From: Desulfovibrio cuneatus DSM 11391
GTDB taxonomy: Bacteria > Desulfobacterota > Desulfovibrionia > Desulfovibrionales > Desulfovibrionaceae
Reading direction: 5' to 3'
Length of the DNA: 64,000 nucleotides
Assembly: GCF_000430005.1 (NCBI RefSeq)
Contig: NZ_AUCY01000015.1
Coordinates: 1-64,000, forward strand
The notes under the pieces: model-generated
Databases searched by the model: none
What the model was told of the DNA's origin: nothing
Seen by the model: the letters and a program-made list of their open reading frames with translations, nothing else
Position numbers and translations under genes: made by a program
In this document: piece by piece, positions 42,804-52,967 of the stretch
Layout: the number at the start of each line of letters is the position of its first letter
Position numbering within the stretch: the stretch's first letter is position 1

Positions 42804-45182
42804 ATGAATATACAAACAAAATTGCTTATTCCAACCATTTTTCTTGTGGCATTGCTGGTGGGGGGAACAGGCTATGTTTCGTATCAGCAGTCTACAGAGG
42901 CCATGCATACCTTGCTTATGAACAATATGCGAGGTGAAGCGGAATCTTCTGCCATTGCCCTGAAAAACTTTGCTTTTACGGCTACAGAAAACGTGGCAAG
43001 GGAAGCGGGGGCGCCCTTTTTACAACAGTCTGTTATGAATACAGACGTGGATAAGAAAGCTCTTTCCAATTACCTGCTTACTATTACTGATGCCTACTCC
43101 AATTTTCAGCGTTTTGTGGTTGTTAGCCAAAAGGGTGAAGTGTTGGGCGATTCCTTTGGCCTGGAAGCTCCGCGGGGTTTTTCTTTGGATGCTCCCCACG
43201 TGCAGCAGGCCTTACGGGGTGAAATGGCCTCTTCTTCGGCTTATTTAAGTCCCCAAACCAAAACAAGTGTGTTTAACATCGCAGCCCCCATTATAAAAGA
43301 TGGTCAGGTGTTGGGTGCCATTGTGGGTATGCTTTCCCTGGAAACTTTTTTCAAGCAGTCCATGGCTCAAATTCGGGTGGGCAATACAGGCTATGCCTAT
43401 TTGCTTGATACGGAAGCCAGGCTGGTGGTTTTCAAAGATACTTCTCAGCTTTTCCGCACAGACCTGCCTGCCACCCCGGCATTCCGTGAAGTGGTTGCCG
43501 CAGGTTCTGGCTCTAAAGATGTCAATAATAATGGGGTGATAATTGCCACCGTGTTTCGCCCTGTTCCTTCTGCTGCCAACCTTATTGTGGTGGTACGGGC
43601 TGAATATGACGATGTGTTTTCCGACCTGAAAGATATTCGGAACTCCACCATAATGCTTATTGGGGCTTCGGTTATTCTTGGGGCTCTGCTCATTTTTCTT
43701 ATCACACTGCCCATTGTTCGTTCCCTTGGTAAAGGGGTTGCTTTTGCCAATGCCATTGCCACAGGCAAGCTTGACGGAACCCTGGAAGTGAAGGGGAAGG
43801 ATGAGGTGTTTGTGCTTGCCACTGCCCTGCAAAATATTCAAAAGGCGTTGCTGCGTATTATGGAAGAATACAAACGCCTTGAAGAACGCATTGTGCATGG
43901 TGAACTTGCGGCACAAGGCGACGCAAGCCAGTTCAGCGGGGAATATGCCAACCTGATGCAAGGAACCAACGCCATTTGTACCCGTTACCGCGAGGTGCTG
44001 GATAATATTCCTTCCCCTATTATGTCCATGGGGACAGACCGCAAAATTGCATTTATCAATGCCAAAGGGCAGGAATGGGTTGGCAGTGACTATGCGGGAA
44101 AATTGGGCAAGCAGTTGTTTGCCCGTGAAGATGACGGCACAGACAGGTGCGCAGTGCAGCAGGCCATACGAACTGATAAACCCGCTACAGCAGAAACAAC
44201 GGTCCATCCCGGCGGTTCCAGCATGGACGTGCTGTATAGCTGTTACCCCATGCATGATAGCAAGGGCAACCTTTCCTCGTTACTGCAATTGTTCACAGAC
44301 CTTACACAGATAAAAGGAACCCAGCGTACCATTATTCAGGTAGCCAAGGAAGCAACAGATATATCAAACCGTGTGGCAGCCGCTACTGAGCAGCTTTCCA
44401 AACAGGTAGACGGCGTGAGCCGCGGCACAGAAGTCCAGCGCGACAGGGCCGCTTCCACCGCCACGGCTATGGAAGAAATGAACGTGACCGTGCTTGAAGT
44501 GGCCAGAAACGCAGGGGAAGCAAGCGAGCAGGCTGAAAACACCCGGCAAAAGGCTCAAAATGGCAAGGAAGTGGTGGCGCAGGTTATTCACAGCATTCAG
44601 GCTGTGGACAAAGTAGCCCAAGAACTGCAGGAAAATATGCATAATCTTGGTAAGCAGGCTGAAGCCATTGGTGGTATCATGAACGTTATTTCCGATATCG
44701 CAGACCAGACAAACCTGTTGGCACTGAACGCCGCCATTGAAGCGGCACGGGCTGGTGAGGCTGGGCGCGGGTTTGCTGTGGTGGCAGATGAAGTGCGCAA
44801 GCTTGCAGAAAAAACCATGAGTGCCACCACAGAGGTGGGCAGCAGCATTCAGGGCATTCAGCGCGCTGCCAGTGCAAACATTGTACGGGTGGAAGAAGTG
44901 GGCAAAAACGTGAGTGATGCCACAAAGCTGGCGGGCTTTTCTGGTGAGGCCCTGCTTGAAATTCTCCAACTTGCCGGGCACAACGCTTCGCTTATTGCCA
45001 GCATTGCTACCGCAGCAGAAGAGCAGTCTTCCACATCTGAAGAAATTAGCCGTTCAGTGGCAGAGGTAAACCACATTGCAGAAGACATTTCAGGTGGTAT
45101 GCATGAATCTGCCGGGGCTGTGCAGGAAGTGGCCCGCATGGCCATGGAACTGAAAAGCCTGCTGGAGCGCCTGCGGGCATAG
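42804..45182 (+). CDS. Methyl-accepting chemotaxis protein (Cache-HAMP-PAS-MCP)
   Basis: A 792-aa transmembrane chemoreceptor. An N-terminal helix ([19 protein letters not shown]) and a second helix near residue 295 ([18 protein letters not shown]) enclose a periplasmic Cache-type sensory domain of about 250 residues. HAMP follows, then a PAS-like segment ([20 protein letters not shown]), and the cytoplasmic signalling hairpin ending in [19 protein letters not shown] and [13 protein letters not shown]. It signals to CheA and the flagellar motor. The ligand cannot be read. The ATG follows TTAGGAG, and a strong terminator follows the gene. Confidence 0.95.
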   Translation: MNIQTKLLIPTIFLVALLVGGTGYVSYQQSTEAMHTLLMNNMRGEAESSAIALKNFAFTATENVAREAGAPFLQQSVMNTDVDKKALSNYLLTITDAYSNFQRFVVVSQKGEVLGDSFGLEAPRGFSLDAPHVQQALRGEMASSSAYLSPQTKTSVFNIAAPIIKDGQVLGAIVGMLSLETFFKQSMAQIRVGNTGYAYLLDTEARLVVFKDTSQLFRTDLPATPAFREVVAAGSGSKDVNNNGVIIATVFRPVPSAANLIVVVRAEYDDVFSDLKDIRNSTIMLIGASVILGALLIFLITLPIVRSLGKGVAFANAIATGKLDGTLEVKGKDEVFVLATALQNIQKALLRIMEEYKRLEERIVHGELAAQGDASQFSGEYANLMQGTNAICTRYREVLDNIPSPIMSMGTDRKIAFINAKGQEWVGSDYAGKLGKQLFAREDDGTDRCAVQQAIRTDKPATAETTVHPGGSSMDVLYSCYPMHDSKGNLSSLLQLFTDLTQIKGTQRTIIQVAKEATDISNRVAAATEQLSKQVDGVSRGTEVQRDRAASTATAMEEMNVTVLEVARNAGEASEQAENTRQKAQNGKEVVAQVIHSIQAVDKVAQELQENMHNLGKQAEAIGGIMNVISDIADQTNLLALNAAIEAARAGEAGRGFAVVADEVRKLAEKTMSATTEVGSSIQGIQRAASANIVRVEEVGKNVSDATKLAGFSGEALLEILQLAGHNASLIASIATAAEEQSSTSEEISRSVAEVNHIAEDISGGMHESAGAVQEVARMAMELKSLLERLRA

Positions 45183-45509
45183 AATATACCAGCATAATAT
45201 AAACACACACAAACAACCGCCAGTTCCAAGGCACTGCATGGCAGGCAAGGAACTGGCGGTTTTGTTATCGGCTAGTCATAAGAATGGGGCATGACCCATA
45301 AAAATTAACGATGTACTATGTACACCACTTATGGTGTGCCACAATGCAAAGCACACAGCATAACAGATAAATGCCATGCATACAGCGCTACGCTCTGCAC
45401 TGGCAGACCTGGAATACCAGAACTAAGCCATTGAATAACCTAGCCCACAACGAATAAGCGTGGGGAGTTGCGCAATGGCTTGCAGTTTGCCTGCTGGAAA
45501 AGACCCGAA
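45183..45509. other. Intergenic region, no gene seen
   Basis: Holds the chemoreceptor terminator near its left end. The remaining 245 bases, up to the stop of the HU/IHF-like gene on the other strand, show no coding potential that could be supported. Confidence 0.55.
45215..45263 (+). terminator. Intrinsic terminator of the chemoreceptor gene
   Basis: AACCGCCAGTTCC pairs perfectly with GGAACTGGCGGTT around 21 bases, then TTGTT. The complementary strand also has an A-rich side, so it may act in both directions. Confidence 0.9.
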
Positions 45510-45785
45510 CTAGGAGTTAATAAAGTCTTTCAACTCTTTCCCAGCCCGGAAAAATGGCAGGCGCTTTGGCTGTACGGAAACAGTTTCACCTGTTTTTGGG
45601 TTTCTGCCAGTGTACCCTTTGTATTCTTTTACTTTAAAGCTTCCAAGCCCGCGTAGTTCAACACGCTGGTTGGTAAGCAACGCATTTCGGATGCTGTCGA
45701 AAAACGTATTGACAATAATGGTCGCTTCATCGGTTGAGATGGCATTCTTTTCTGAAAAGGCCTTGATGAGCTCACTCTTATTCAT
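45510..45785 (-). CDS. HU/IHF family DNA-binding protein
   Basis: A 91-aa nucleoid-type protein. MNKSELIKAFSEKN and VELRGLGSFKVKEYKGYTGR carry the HU/IHF beta-arm, NPKTGETVSVQ the intercalation motif and FFRAGKELKDFI the C-terminus. Chosen start is the ATG at 45785, with AGTCAAGGAG upstream; the frame can be extended but not with family similarity. It differs clearly from the HU at 34777, so the genome has at least two. It may be an IHF-like partner. It precedes the FlhG-like gene on the same strand. Confidence 0.9.
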   Translation of the reverse strand: MNKSELIKAFSEKNAISTDEATIIVNTFFDSIRNALLTNQRVELRGLGSFKVKEYKGYTGRNPKTGETVSVQPKRLPFFRAGKELKDFINS

Positions 45786-45890
45786 ACTGTTTCTCCTTGA
45801 CTTATAATTCTTTGCATAGAGTATGAAACATTTCTTGGTAATGTGCAATAGTTTTTACACAAAACTGAATTACCCATGGGGGAATGCATA

Positions 45891-46730
45891 CTATTTTTGT
45901 GCAGTTTCATCTCCTGAACGGAGTGAACGGGGCACAAGGGGGCCATTTTCAAGGTCTTCTTCTGTGGCGGGGTTTTCAAGGCGCAGCAGGCCTTTGGCAA
46001 GGCTTTGGCAGTCTTTTGAGGCTTGCGATTGAGGAAACAATTCCATAAATGGCCGCTGCATTCGAACCGCTTCAAGTACTTTTGGGTCGTTATGCACTGC
46101 CCCTAAAAAAGTGGGTTTAAGGCGTAAAAAGCGTTCACACACAGTGCACAGGCGGTTAAAGGTATGTTGGGCTTCTGTCAGGGTTTCCACTTGGTTTACC
46201 AGAATGTAAAAGCTGGAAACATCGTATTTGGCGGTGAGCACCTTCATAAATGCATAGCCGTTTGTCATGGAAGTGGGTTCCGGAGTAACAACCAGAATAC
46301 GCATGGAAGTGGCAGCGGCAAAGCTGAGTGCCGTGGGGGAAATACCTGCGCCAATGTCCAGTAACAGGTAGTCATACTCCTCGGCAAAGGGGTTTAAGGC
46401 ACTGCACACAATGGAAATGCTGGCACTATCGAGTTCCGCGAAAGAGGCCAGGCCGGAGTTGGCAGGAATAAGGTCGAGCTTGGCAGCACCTTCATGCACA
46501 ATGGGCATAACAATATCTTCCGGTTTATCGCCGGAAATGAGTATGTCTTGCATATGCTTTTCAGGAGCAATGCCCAAAAGGACGTCCATGTTGGCAAGGC
46601 CCATGTCACAGTCTACAATAAGCGTGTTGTGTTCCATGCGGGAAAGGGTATAGCCAAGGTTCAGGGTTAAATTGCTTTTCCCCACACCGCCTTTGCCGCT
46701 TACAATGGAAATACTTTTCGTTTTGGTCAT
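45891..46730 (-). CDS. FlhG/FleN-type MinD-like ATPase
   Basis: A 279-aa P-loop ATPase of the SIMIBI/ParA-MinD class. SIVSGKGGVGKSNLTLNLGY is the deviant Walker A with its two lysines, and DCDMGLANMDVLLGI the switch. LLLDIGAGISPTALSFAAA is the signature of the FlhG/FleN branch, which sets flagellar number and position. A chemoreceptor and diguanylate cyclase nearby fit a motility context, though no flagellar structural genes are visible. The ATG at 46730 follows GGAG, located within the end of the diguanylate cyclase gene, so the two are coupled. Confidence 0.82.
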   Translation of the reverse strand: MTKTKSISIVSGKGGVGKSNLTLNLGYTLSRMEHNTLIVDCDMGLANMDVLLGIAPEKHMQDILISGDKPEDIVMPIVHEGAAKLDLIPANSGLASFAELDSASISIVCSALNPFAEEYDYLLLDIGAGISPTALSFAAATSMRILVVTPEPTSMTNGYAFMKVLTAKYDVSSFYILVNQVETLTEAQHTFNRLCTVCERFLRLKPTFLGAVHNDPKVLEAVRMQRPFMELFPQSQASKDCQSLAKGLLRLENPATEEDLENGPLVPRSLRSGDETAQK

Positions 46731-46734
46731 GCCA

Positions 46735-47595
46735 TTACTCCGTATAGCAGGCAGCAAAAAGCAATTGCTTTTCGTCTTTATGCACTAGGGTGCCCATGTC
46801 TTTCATCATTTTTGTTGATTGTGCAATGGTAATACAATTTCTGCCACTTTCCTTGGCCGCATACAGGGCTTCATCAGCAAGGCGCAGCAAGCCTTCCGGT
46901 GTGGGGGTACCGTCCATGTGGCTCAGGCTGGCAACTCCAGCAGAAAAGGTCACAGAAAATGGAAGAAGTTCGCCCCAGCGGAATGATTCCCTGCTAAAAT
47001 CCTCTAGCAGTCGTTTGGTAATATGGCGGGCTGTCCATGCTGTGGCGGCTGGCAGCAGCAGGGCGAACTCTTCCCCCCCAATGCGGGCGGGAATATCATA
47101 TGGCCGGCAAGAATTGCGGAGCATAGTGGCAAGGCGTTGCAGCACAATGTCGCCACAGGCATGGCCATAAGTATCGTTTACACGTTTAAAGTGGTCAATA
47201 TCAATAATAACCAGGCTTAATTCCGCATTGGTGCGTGTTGCCCGCAAAAATTCGGTTTTTAAGATTCTGTCGAAAAAACCGCGATTGTAAATTCCCGTCA
47301 GGGCGTCGCTGTCGCGCTGGCGGGCCAGCTCTGCCTGGGCAGAAAAAATGGCTTCCAGTGCTTTTGCCTGTGTGGTGTGCAGGGGAATGGCCAACCAGTC
47401 TGTAAGGGCATGTGCGGTAATGCATTTTTGCAATGCATGGGCCGGCACATTCTTCACAAGGCGCACAAGGGCAGAACCTTCCCCTTCAGGAATGGCTGCT
47501 TCCCCTAGTTCCTGGATAATGCCTACACATTTTTCCAGTTCGGCAAGCATGGCTGCATCATGCAGCGCGTGTTCAGGTCCCGGTTTTTTGTTCAT
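46735..47595 (-). CDS. GGDEF-domain diguanylate cyclase
   Basis: A 286-aa protein likely making cyclic di-GMP. The catalytic motif reads GGEEF in ARIGGEEFALLLP, a functional variant. DSDALTGIYNRGFFDRIL and VIIDIDHFKRVNDTYGHACGD are the substrate and metal-binding strands. The N-terminal 110 residues form a helical sensor of unknown ligand, with no membrane helix seen. It overlaps prfB by 23 bases and is coupled to the FlhG-like gene. PilZ receptors for cyclic di-GMP occur at 51464 and 63484 in this window. Confidence 0.92.
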   Translation of the reverse strand: MNKKPGPEHALHDAAMLAELEKCVGIIQELGEAAIPEGEGSALVRLVKNVPAHALQKCITAHALTDWLAIPLHTTQAKALEAIFSAQAELARQRDSDALTGIYNRGFFDRILKTEFLRATRTNAELSLVIIDIDHFKRVNDTYGHACGDIVLQRLATMLRNSCRPYDIPARIGGEEFALLLPAATAWTARHITKRLLEDFSRESFRWGELLPFSVTFSAGVASLSHMDGTPTPEGLLRLADEALYAAKESGRNCITIAQSTKMMKDMGTLVHKDEKQLLFAACYTE

Positions 47596-48692
47596 GGCGG
47601 TATAGGAGCAATCCGTGAATAAAGGTGTCTATGGCACCGTCCAACACAGCATCTACATCGGTCATTTCCACATTGGTGCGGTGGTCTTTTACCAGCCGGT
47701 AAGGCTGGAGGGTGTAGGTGCGAATTTGGCTGCCAAAGTTGATGGCCTCTTTGTCAAGGTACTGGCTTTTCCGTTCGTCCGCAACTTTACGAAGCTCCAG
47801 GTCATAAAGGCGTGCCCGTAAAATTTGCATGGCAGAATCGCGGTTACTATGCTGCGATTTTTCGTTCTGGCACTGTACTACAAGGCCAGAAGGAGCATGG
47901 GTTATACGTACGGCGGAGTTTGTTCTGTTCACATGCTGGCCCCCCGCGCCGCTGGCCCGGAACACGTCTATACGCAGGTCTTTTTCTTCAATCACAATGG
48001 AGATTTCTTGTTCCGCATCGGGCAGCACGTCTACTGAAGCAAATGAAGTGTGCCTTCTGCCCGAAGAATCAAAGGGAGATATGCGAATAAGGCGGTGAAT
48101 GCCCTTTTCCCCTTTTAACAAGCCAAAGGCATTGGTGCCTTTAACGCGCAAGGTAACGCTTTTCAGGCCAGCTTCGTCGCCCCCCTGGTAGTCCAGGTGC
48201 TCTGTGGCAAAGCCGTGGGCGTCTGCCCAGCGCAAAAACATGCGCAGGAGCATGGCAGCCCAGTCCTGTGCCTCTGTGCCCCCTGCCCCTGGGTGAATTT
48301 CCAAAATGGCAGAGGCGCTATCTTCTTTTTCTGAAAGCAGCAGTTCCATTTCTGCTTCTTCCAGCAGGCGGCCAAGTTCATGCACTGCCGCCTCCAAAGC
48401 TTCCAGTGCTTCCTGGGCCGGGTCGTCTTCCACCATCAGCAGCCAGTCTTGGGCTTCATCATGGGCAGCTTGCAGGGTAGCTGCGCGCTTCTGTTCGTTT
48501 TCCAGGCGGCTTCGTTCCTGCAAAACAGGGGTCAGCTTTGTGGGGTCATTCCAGGCGTCTGGTGCTGCAAGCTGTTTTTCAATTTCTTCGCGGCGGTGTT
48601 GCAGGCCCTCCAGGTCAAAGCCGCCCCCGAAGCTGGGTATATTTGTCGGTAAGGGGGGCAAGGGAAGTACGAAGGTCGGCAAGCTGCAACAT
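47573..48692 (-). CDS. prfB: Peptide chain release factor 2 with programmed +1 frameshift
   Basis: A 372-aa factor that ends translation at UGA and UAA. The reading begins at an ATG (48692) giving MLQLADLRTSLAPL, then meets an in-frame TGA at 48615-48617 in the context CTT TGA C. Reading continues in the +1 frame as DLEGLQHRREEIEK, so the two parts join there. This is the known autoregulatory site of bacterial prfB. The catalytic GGQ motif lies in SGAGGQHVNRTNSAVR, and the anticodon-like SPF in RISPFDSSGRR. The 3' end overlaps the diguanylate cyclase gene. lnt lies 3 bases upstream. Confidence 0.96.
48614..48620 (-). promoter_or_regulatory. Programmed +1 frameshift site of prfB
   Basis: The minus strand reads CTT TGA C, preceded by GGGGGCGG that can act as the internal Shine-Dalgarno-like signal. 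The ribosome slips forward one base when RF2 is scarce. Confidence 0.9.
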
Positions 48693-48695
48693 AAT

Positions 48696-50426
48696 CTATT
48701 TCCTGAAAGGGTTACGGGTAAGCCCGGCAAAGGCCAGGGCAGCCAGGGAAAGGCAGGCCAGCAGCACTTCAAGGGCAAGGCCTGCGCGCAGGTACCACGT
48801 GGTGGCTGTTTCCGGGTACACCGTGACAACGGTGGTGGCTTCCTGAAACAGAACCCCGGGGGTGGTAATGCGCCCGTAGCTGTCTATGGCGGCGTTCAGG
48901 CCGGTATTTGTGGCACGTACCATGGGGCGCATTTGCTCCACAGCCCGCATGGAGGCAAGATACAGGTGTTGCCATGGGGCAGAACTTGGGCCGAACCAGG
49001 CGTCGTTACTAATAGTAATAAGCACTGTGGCCCCCTGGGCAACCCGTTGCCTTGCGTACTGCGGGAATATTACTTCATAGCAGATGAGCGCCCCAAGAGC
49101 AACGTATACAGGTTGCGCTGTGCCGGAGTCCCCAGCATTCACGCTTTTGTCATTGAATTCGGTCTTTTCGCCTTGCCCGGAAGGCAGGGCGTTTCCTTGC
49201 GGCTGTGATGCCCCAGAGCCAAGGGGGAGGGCTGGCAAGGCCAGCATAAGCGGGGCCGTGCGGGTGCCTTTGGCAAAATCAACCCCTTGCAAAATGTTGC
49301 GTAAAAATTCGAAGGTCAGGGCAAGGGGAATGTATTCCCCAAAAGGCACCAGATGCATTTTGTCGTAAAAATCAGCATCGTTCCCTTGTGGGGTGAGCAG
49401 TTGCAGACGGTTTGAAAGCTGGGCACAATAATCATCTGGCCCAGACACGCACCCGAGGGTGCCAAAACCAAGGCTAACCCCTTCCTCCCTGGCAATGTTA
49501 CGTACGACGGCTGCAAGGTATTCTTCCTCAGCAAAAACGAAAGGCACGGCGGTTTCTGCCCACAGTACAAGGTCAATGGGGGGCGCACCAGGGGTTGCTT
49601 TTTGGGTTTGCAGCATGGTTCTGGAAAGGGCTATGTGCTTTTCCAGAGCTGCCAGTTTTGTTTGGGGCAGCCATTTTTGGTTTTGGTCTACATTGCCTTG
49701 CACAAGGCCAACGGTAAATGGCCTGCCCTGCGGGGCCGGGGCGCTGGCAAGGCGCTGCCAGCCATACAGGGGCATGGCAGCAAGCAGAAATACCCCCAGG
49801 CTCAGGGGCAAGAGCAGGGCTGTTTTTTTATCCCCTGCCGGAGGCAGGCACAGCACCCCCAAAAGAGCCGCTGCTGTAGCATACCATGCAGTAAGGCCGT
49901 TGCTGCCCAGTATGTGGGCACCTTGCACAAAAGCATTCCAGGGGGCAAACGCGGTGGCAAGGTTCAGCCAAGGGAAGCCGGAAAAAAGCCAGCCGGCAAT
50001 GACTTCAAACCCGGCATACATCAGGCCAAAAGCGATAGCCAGCCCCGCTGGTCCAAAGGGGATGCGCCGTTGCAAGCGGTGCAGGCACAGGGCTGTTAGG
50101 GCTGGGTACAGGGCCAAATAGCTGCCTACCAGCACAACGCAGGGCACGGCCAGGGGCAGGGGCAACCCCCCCACCTGATAAATGGGATACACCAGCCAGT
50201 ACAGGCAAGGGGCAAACCCCAAAAGGCCAAGCACCCACCCCCGGCGAAAGGCCACAGGGGCTGTGGGGGCGCGCAGGGCCAGTACAAAAAGGGAAAGCGG
50301 GAAAAGGAGTATGGCCGCAGGAATGTGGACCACAGGGTTGGCAAAGCCCAAGAAACAGCCCACAGCGCCTAGCAAAGAAAATGCCAGGGCAAGCTGCTTT
50401 TCGCAGCCGGGTGCGGGGGGCTTCAT
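48696..50426 (-). CDS. lnt: Apolipoprotein N-acyltransferase
   Basis: A 576-aa inner-membrane enzyme adding the third acyl chain to lipoproteins. Six or more hydrophobic segments in the first 240 residues carry the acyltransferase core. The C-terminal nitrilase-like domain has the catalytic glutamate in LVLWAETAVPF and the cysteine in GALICYEVIFP, with ITISNDAWFGPSSAPWQH nearby. An extra low-complexity stretch (GSGASQPQGNALPSGQGEK) lies just before the cysteine segment. Its ATG overlaps the CorC-like gene stop (ATGA), and it is followed by prfB. The lipoprotein at 20999 is a plausible substrate. Confidence 0.95.
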   Translation of the reverse strand: MKPPAPGCEKQLALAFSLLGAVGCFLGFANPVVHIPAAILLFPLSLFVLALRAPTAPVAFRRGWVLGLLGFAPCLYWLVYPIYQVGGLPLPLAVPCVVLVGSYLALYPALTALCLHRLQRRIPFGPAGLAIAFGLMYAGFEVIAGWLFSGFPWLNLATAFAPWNAFVQGAHILGSNGLTAWYATAAALLGVLCLPPAGDKKTALLLPLSLGVFLLAAMPLYGWQRLASAPAPQGRPFTVGLVQGNVDQNQKWLPQTKLAALEKHIALSRTMLQTQKATPGAPPIDLVLWAETAVPFVFAEEEYLAAVVRNIAREEGVSLGFGTLGCVSGPDDYCAQLSNRLQLLTPQGNDADFYDKMHLVPFGEYIPLALTFEFLRNILQGVDFAKGTRTAPLMLALPALPLGSGASQPQGNALPSGQGEKTEFNDKSVNAGDSGTAQPVYVALGALICYEVIFPQYARQRVAQGATVLITISNDAWFGPSSAPWQHLYLASMRAVEQMRPMVRATNTGLNAAIDSYGRITTPGVLFQEATTVVTVYPETATTWYLRAGLALEVLLACLSLAALAFAGLTRNPFRK

Positions 50427-51265
50427 GCGTGTGGCAAGGCTTTAGGAGCGCTGAGTGGCTCTGCCAGAATGCGGCGCACCTGCCGGGTGTTGGCCTGTTT
50501 TACCACAAAGCGCATGGAATGAATGGTAAAGCTTTCTTCTGCCTTGGGCACATGCCCGGCAAGGTGGGTAAGGTAGCCACCAATGGTATCTACTTCTTCA
50601 GACTGAATGGAAAGGCCAAGCTGTTCATTAATGTCTTCCAGGTAGGCCCTGCCGGAAATGTCAAAGGTGCCGTCTGGTTTTACCTGAATTTCGGCCTGTT
50701 TGGGGGCATCGTGTTCGTCTTCAATTTCCCCTACAATCTCTTCAAGCACGTCTTCAAAGCTCACCAGCCCGGTAGTGCCGCCAAACTCGTCCAGAATAAT
50801 GGCGAGGTGGTTTTTTTGGCGCTGGAATTCATGCAGCAAATCCACCACATCTTTTGTTTCCGGCACAAAAAAAACTGGGCGCATGCAGGTGTGGGCAGGT
50901 TGCTTCATGCTTTCAGGCTCCAGGCAAAAGCGCAGCAGGTCTTTTGCGTGAACAACGCCTATAAAGTCGTCGCGGGTTTCTTTGTACAGAGGAATGCGGG
51001 AATGGCCAGAAGAAAGAATAAGGCCCATAACGGTGTGCAGGGTGTCTGTGTGGCTTGCGCACACAATATCAGTGCGGGGGGTCATTATTTCCTGCACCTG
51101 CATGTCGTCCAGGCGTAACACATTAAGCAGCATGGAGCGTTCGCTTTGGTCCAGCTCACCCTCTTTGCTCGCTTCATCAATGGCGGCCTCTACAGACTCA
51201 GCACCCTTGCCCAGCAATACCTTTTTAATGGCATGCCAAATACTACTGCCAGAACCTTCGTCCAA
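50423..51265 (-). CDS. CorC/HlyC-like CBS-domain protein
   Basis: A 280-aa protein with an N-terminal helix-rich segment (ERSMLLNVLRLDDMQVQEIM), a CBS pair (MTPRTDIVCASHTDTLHTV and VVHAKDLLRFCLEPES), and a C-terminal CorC/HlyC domain (GTTGLVSFEDVLEEIVGEI). CorC is linked to magnesium/cobalt efflux or to envelope homeostasis. There are no membrane helices, so it is the soluble type. The TTG at 51265 follows AAGGGAG and is the likely start. The frame can be read up to 51439, but the additional residues have no family resemblance. It overlaps lnt by 4 bases. Confidence 0.85.
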   Translation of the reverse strand: MDEGSGSSIWHAIKKVLLGKGAESVEAAIDEASKEGELDQSERSMLLNVLRLDDMQVQEIMTPRTDIVCASHTDTLHTVMGLILSSGHSRIPLYKETRDDFIGVVHAKDLLRFCLEPESMKQPAHTCMRPVFFVPETKDVVDLLHEFQRQKNHLAIILDEFGGTTGLVSFEDVLEEIVGEIEDEHDAPKQAEIQVKPDGTFDISGRAYLEDINEQLGLSIQSEEVDTIGGYLTHLAGHVPKAEESFTIHSMRFVVKQANTRQVRRILAEPLSAPKALPHA

Positions 51266-51463
51266 AACGGAACTCCCTTTGTATAGAGAAGTTAGTACAT
51301 GAAATTGCCCTGTATGGCGGGCAGGGCAGTTTTTAGTAAAACTCCCCTTGCCGAAAAACAGAATAAGCGCCCACCCGCAGGTTGTAAACAGCAGCGGCAA
51401 ACCTGTGCCAGCTCCTGATGCATAGACAACACAGTACAACTATATGCCGCAAAATATAAAAAA

Positions 51464-52501
51464 TCAATCCTGCCGCTGGGGAAGTTCGCGCAGCAGTTCA
51501 AGGTGGCGGCGCATAATCCAGTTGCCAATGCATTCCACTTCGCTGTTCAGAGAAATTTTAAACCAGTCCAGCCTGCCGGGGGTGTCTGCCATGGTGGTTC
51601 CCTTTTTGGCCTTGGCCCAGGCAATAAACTGCAAACCAACGTACAGGTCGTGGGTAGTTTGTTCTTCCCACAGGTTTTGAATGCGGCATTGCAGCCATAC
51701 GCGCAGGCGTTTTTGGGCGTCCGGGTCTATCAGGTCCATTAGCAGCAGCACTTGCCCTACGGAATGAAAGGCCAGGGGGGTGTCGCGCAGGGTTTGCCGG
51801 GGAACGAACACCCGCATACCCCCTGCGGAAAGGTTCAGAATGTGGAATTGTTCAAATTTGGCGGGCATCAGCAGCAGGGTTGGGTCTGCCCAATCATTAA
51901 TATCATCAAGCTGGTGGGCAAGGGGCATGTCCTGTTCACACCACAATGCCCCGCCGCGTACAAGGTCAAGCGGGGGGGTCAGGCGCAAAAAAGCTCTTTT
52001 CTGGCGGTTTTCCAGTATTGCGGGAATGGCTATGTCAACTTCTGCAAGGTTCTGGCCGCGGTTACGCACCCCTTCAATAGTGCTTTTGCAGGTAAGGTAG
52101 GTGGAGAATCCGTCTACTTTTACACGAAAGTACACATGCACCGCCCTGCCAATCCAGTAGTCGGAAAGGGTGCGTATACTGGTAATTTCAATAATAACAT
52201 GGTCTCTTGTTATGGTAAGCGGCGTGCAGCGCAGGGCAGGGCGCTTTGTTCCGTCTTCCGAATCCGGCTGCACATCAAAAGCGCTGCGCTGGTCAATGGC
52301 GGCACGGAGCAAGTTTTTAATTTGCTTTGGGTCTTCAATATTGCCGTAGGGAATATAATGGTGCTGTTTTTCCTTGCGCGATTTAAGAACCAGCGCAAGC
52401 AAAAGCACGGCAATAACGCTTAGTACCCCAATAAGCCACGGACTTAATGCCGAGCCTACAAAAACTTGCGCCGCAAAGCTATTGCTTATTTCGCTTAACA
52501 T
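51464..52501 (-). CDS. Membrane-anchored PilZ-domain protein
   Basis: A 345-aa protein with one N-terminal helix (LIGVLSVIAVLLLALVL) and a cytoplasmic part. Two beta-rich domains follow. The second resembles PilZ, with the RxxxR-like NRQKRAFLRLTPP and the D/N-x-S-x-x-G motif in ILNLSAGGMRVFVP. This is the layout of YcgR-like or PilZ-type cyclic di-GMP receptors. The ATG at 52501 gives MLSEISNSFAAQVF. It is likely a receptor for the GGDEF enzyme at 46735, although they are separate genes. Its output is unknown. Confidence 0.8.
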   Translation of the reverse strand: MLSEISNSFAAQVFVGSALSPWLIGVLSVIAVLLLALVLKSRKEKQHHYIPYGNIEDPKQIKNLLRAAIDQRSAFDVQPDSEDGTKRPALRCTPLTITRDHVIIEITSIRTLSDYWIGRAVHVYFRVKVDGFSTYLTCKSTIEGVRNRGQNLAEVDIAIPAILENRQKRAFLRLTPPLDLVRGGALWCEQDMPLAHQLDDINDWADPTLLLMPAKFEQFHILNLSAGGMRVFVPRQTLRDTPLAFHSVGQVLLLMDLIDPDAQKRLRVWLQCRIQNLWEEQTTHDLYVGLQFIAWAKAKKGTTMADTPGRLDWFKISLNSEVECIGNWIMRRHLELLRELPQRQD

Positions 52502-52967
52502 AAGTGCACCGCACTGTATAAAAAATGGTTGTTCCAAGCTTCAGCGGGCATGCGGCCCGGCATATGCATTGTCCACTGGGCGTATGTACTGCGTTACTCA
52601 CATTTTCTCATGGTTTCTCATGAAAGCAACACTTGGTAGGATATGCCCTGTCAATCTGTAAGCAAAGAGTGTTCCACACTAATGGCAAATGTGAAAAGGC
52701 GCAATACCTTATGTGAGTTATATTGGAAGGTTACTCCGTTATTACAAGGGATTCCTGTAATTTTTCGGCCCTGAAAAAAAGCGTAACTGGCTTGGATAGT
52801 AATGGAATTCCGGGAATCCGTAGGGATTTTTCAACCAGAAACAACCACAAGAGCCAAAGCGCCCGGCAAAGAGTATTTTCCGGGCGCTGCGCAATACGAG
52901 CTGTGGATTTTATACGACGGCTGCAAAGCGGCGTATGGAGCCAGTGTGCCTTCTTAAAAAGGCCGCA
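52502..52967. other. Intergenic region, no gene seen
   Basis: 466 bases between the PilZ gene and mnmG. Apart from the terminator of mnmG at 52858 it shows no convincing coding region or promoter. A 14-base match to the inner part of the hairpin repeats (near 52,590) is probably chance. Confidence 0.5.
52858..52888 (-). terminator. Probable terminator of mnmG
   Basis: AGCGCCCGG pairs with CCGGGCGCT around 13 bases; on the minus strand TTTGGCTCTTG follows, a weak T-run. It lies 80 bases downstream of the mnmG stop. Confidence 0.6.

Noticed and set aside
52580-52610. CTGCGTTACTCAC match to copy C of the hairpin repeat
   Set aside because: A 14-base match without inverted arm; likely chance.
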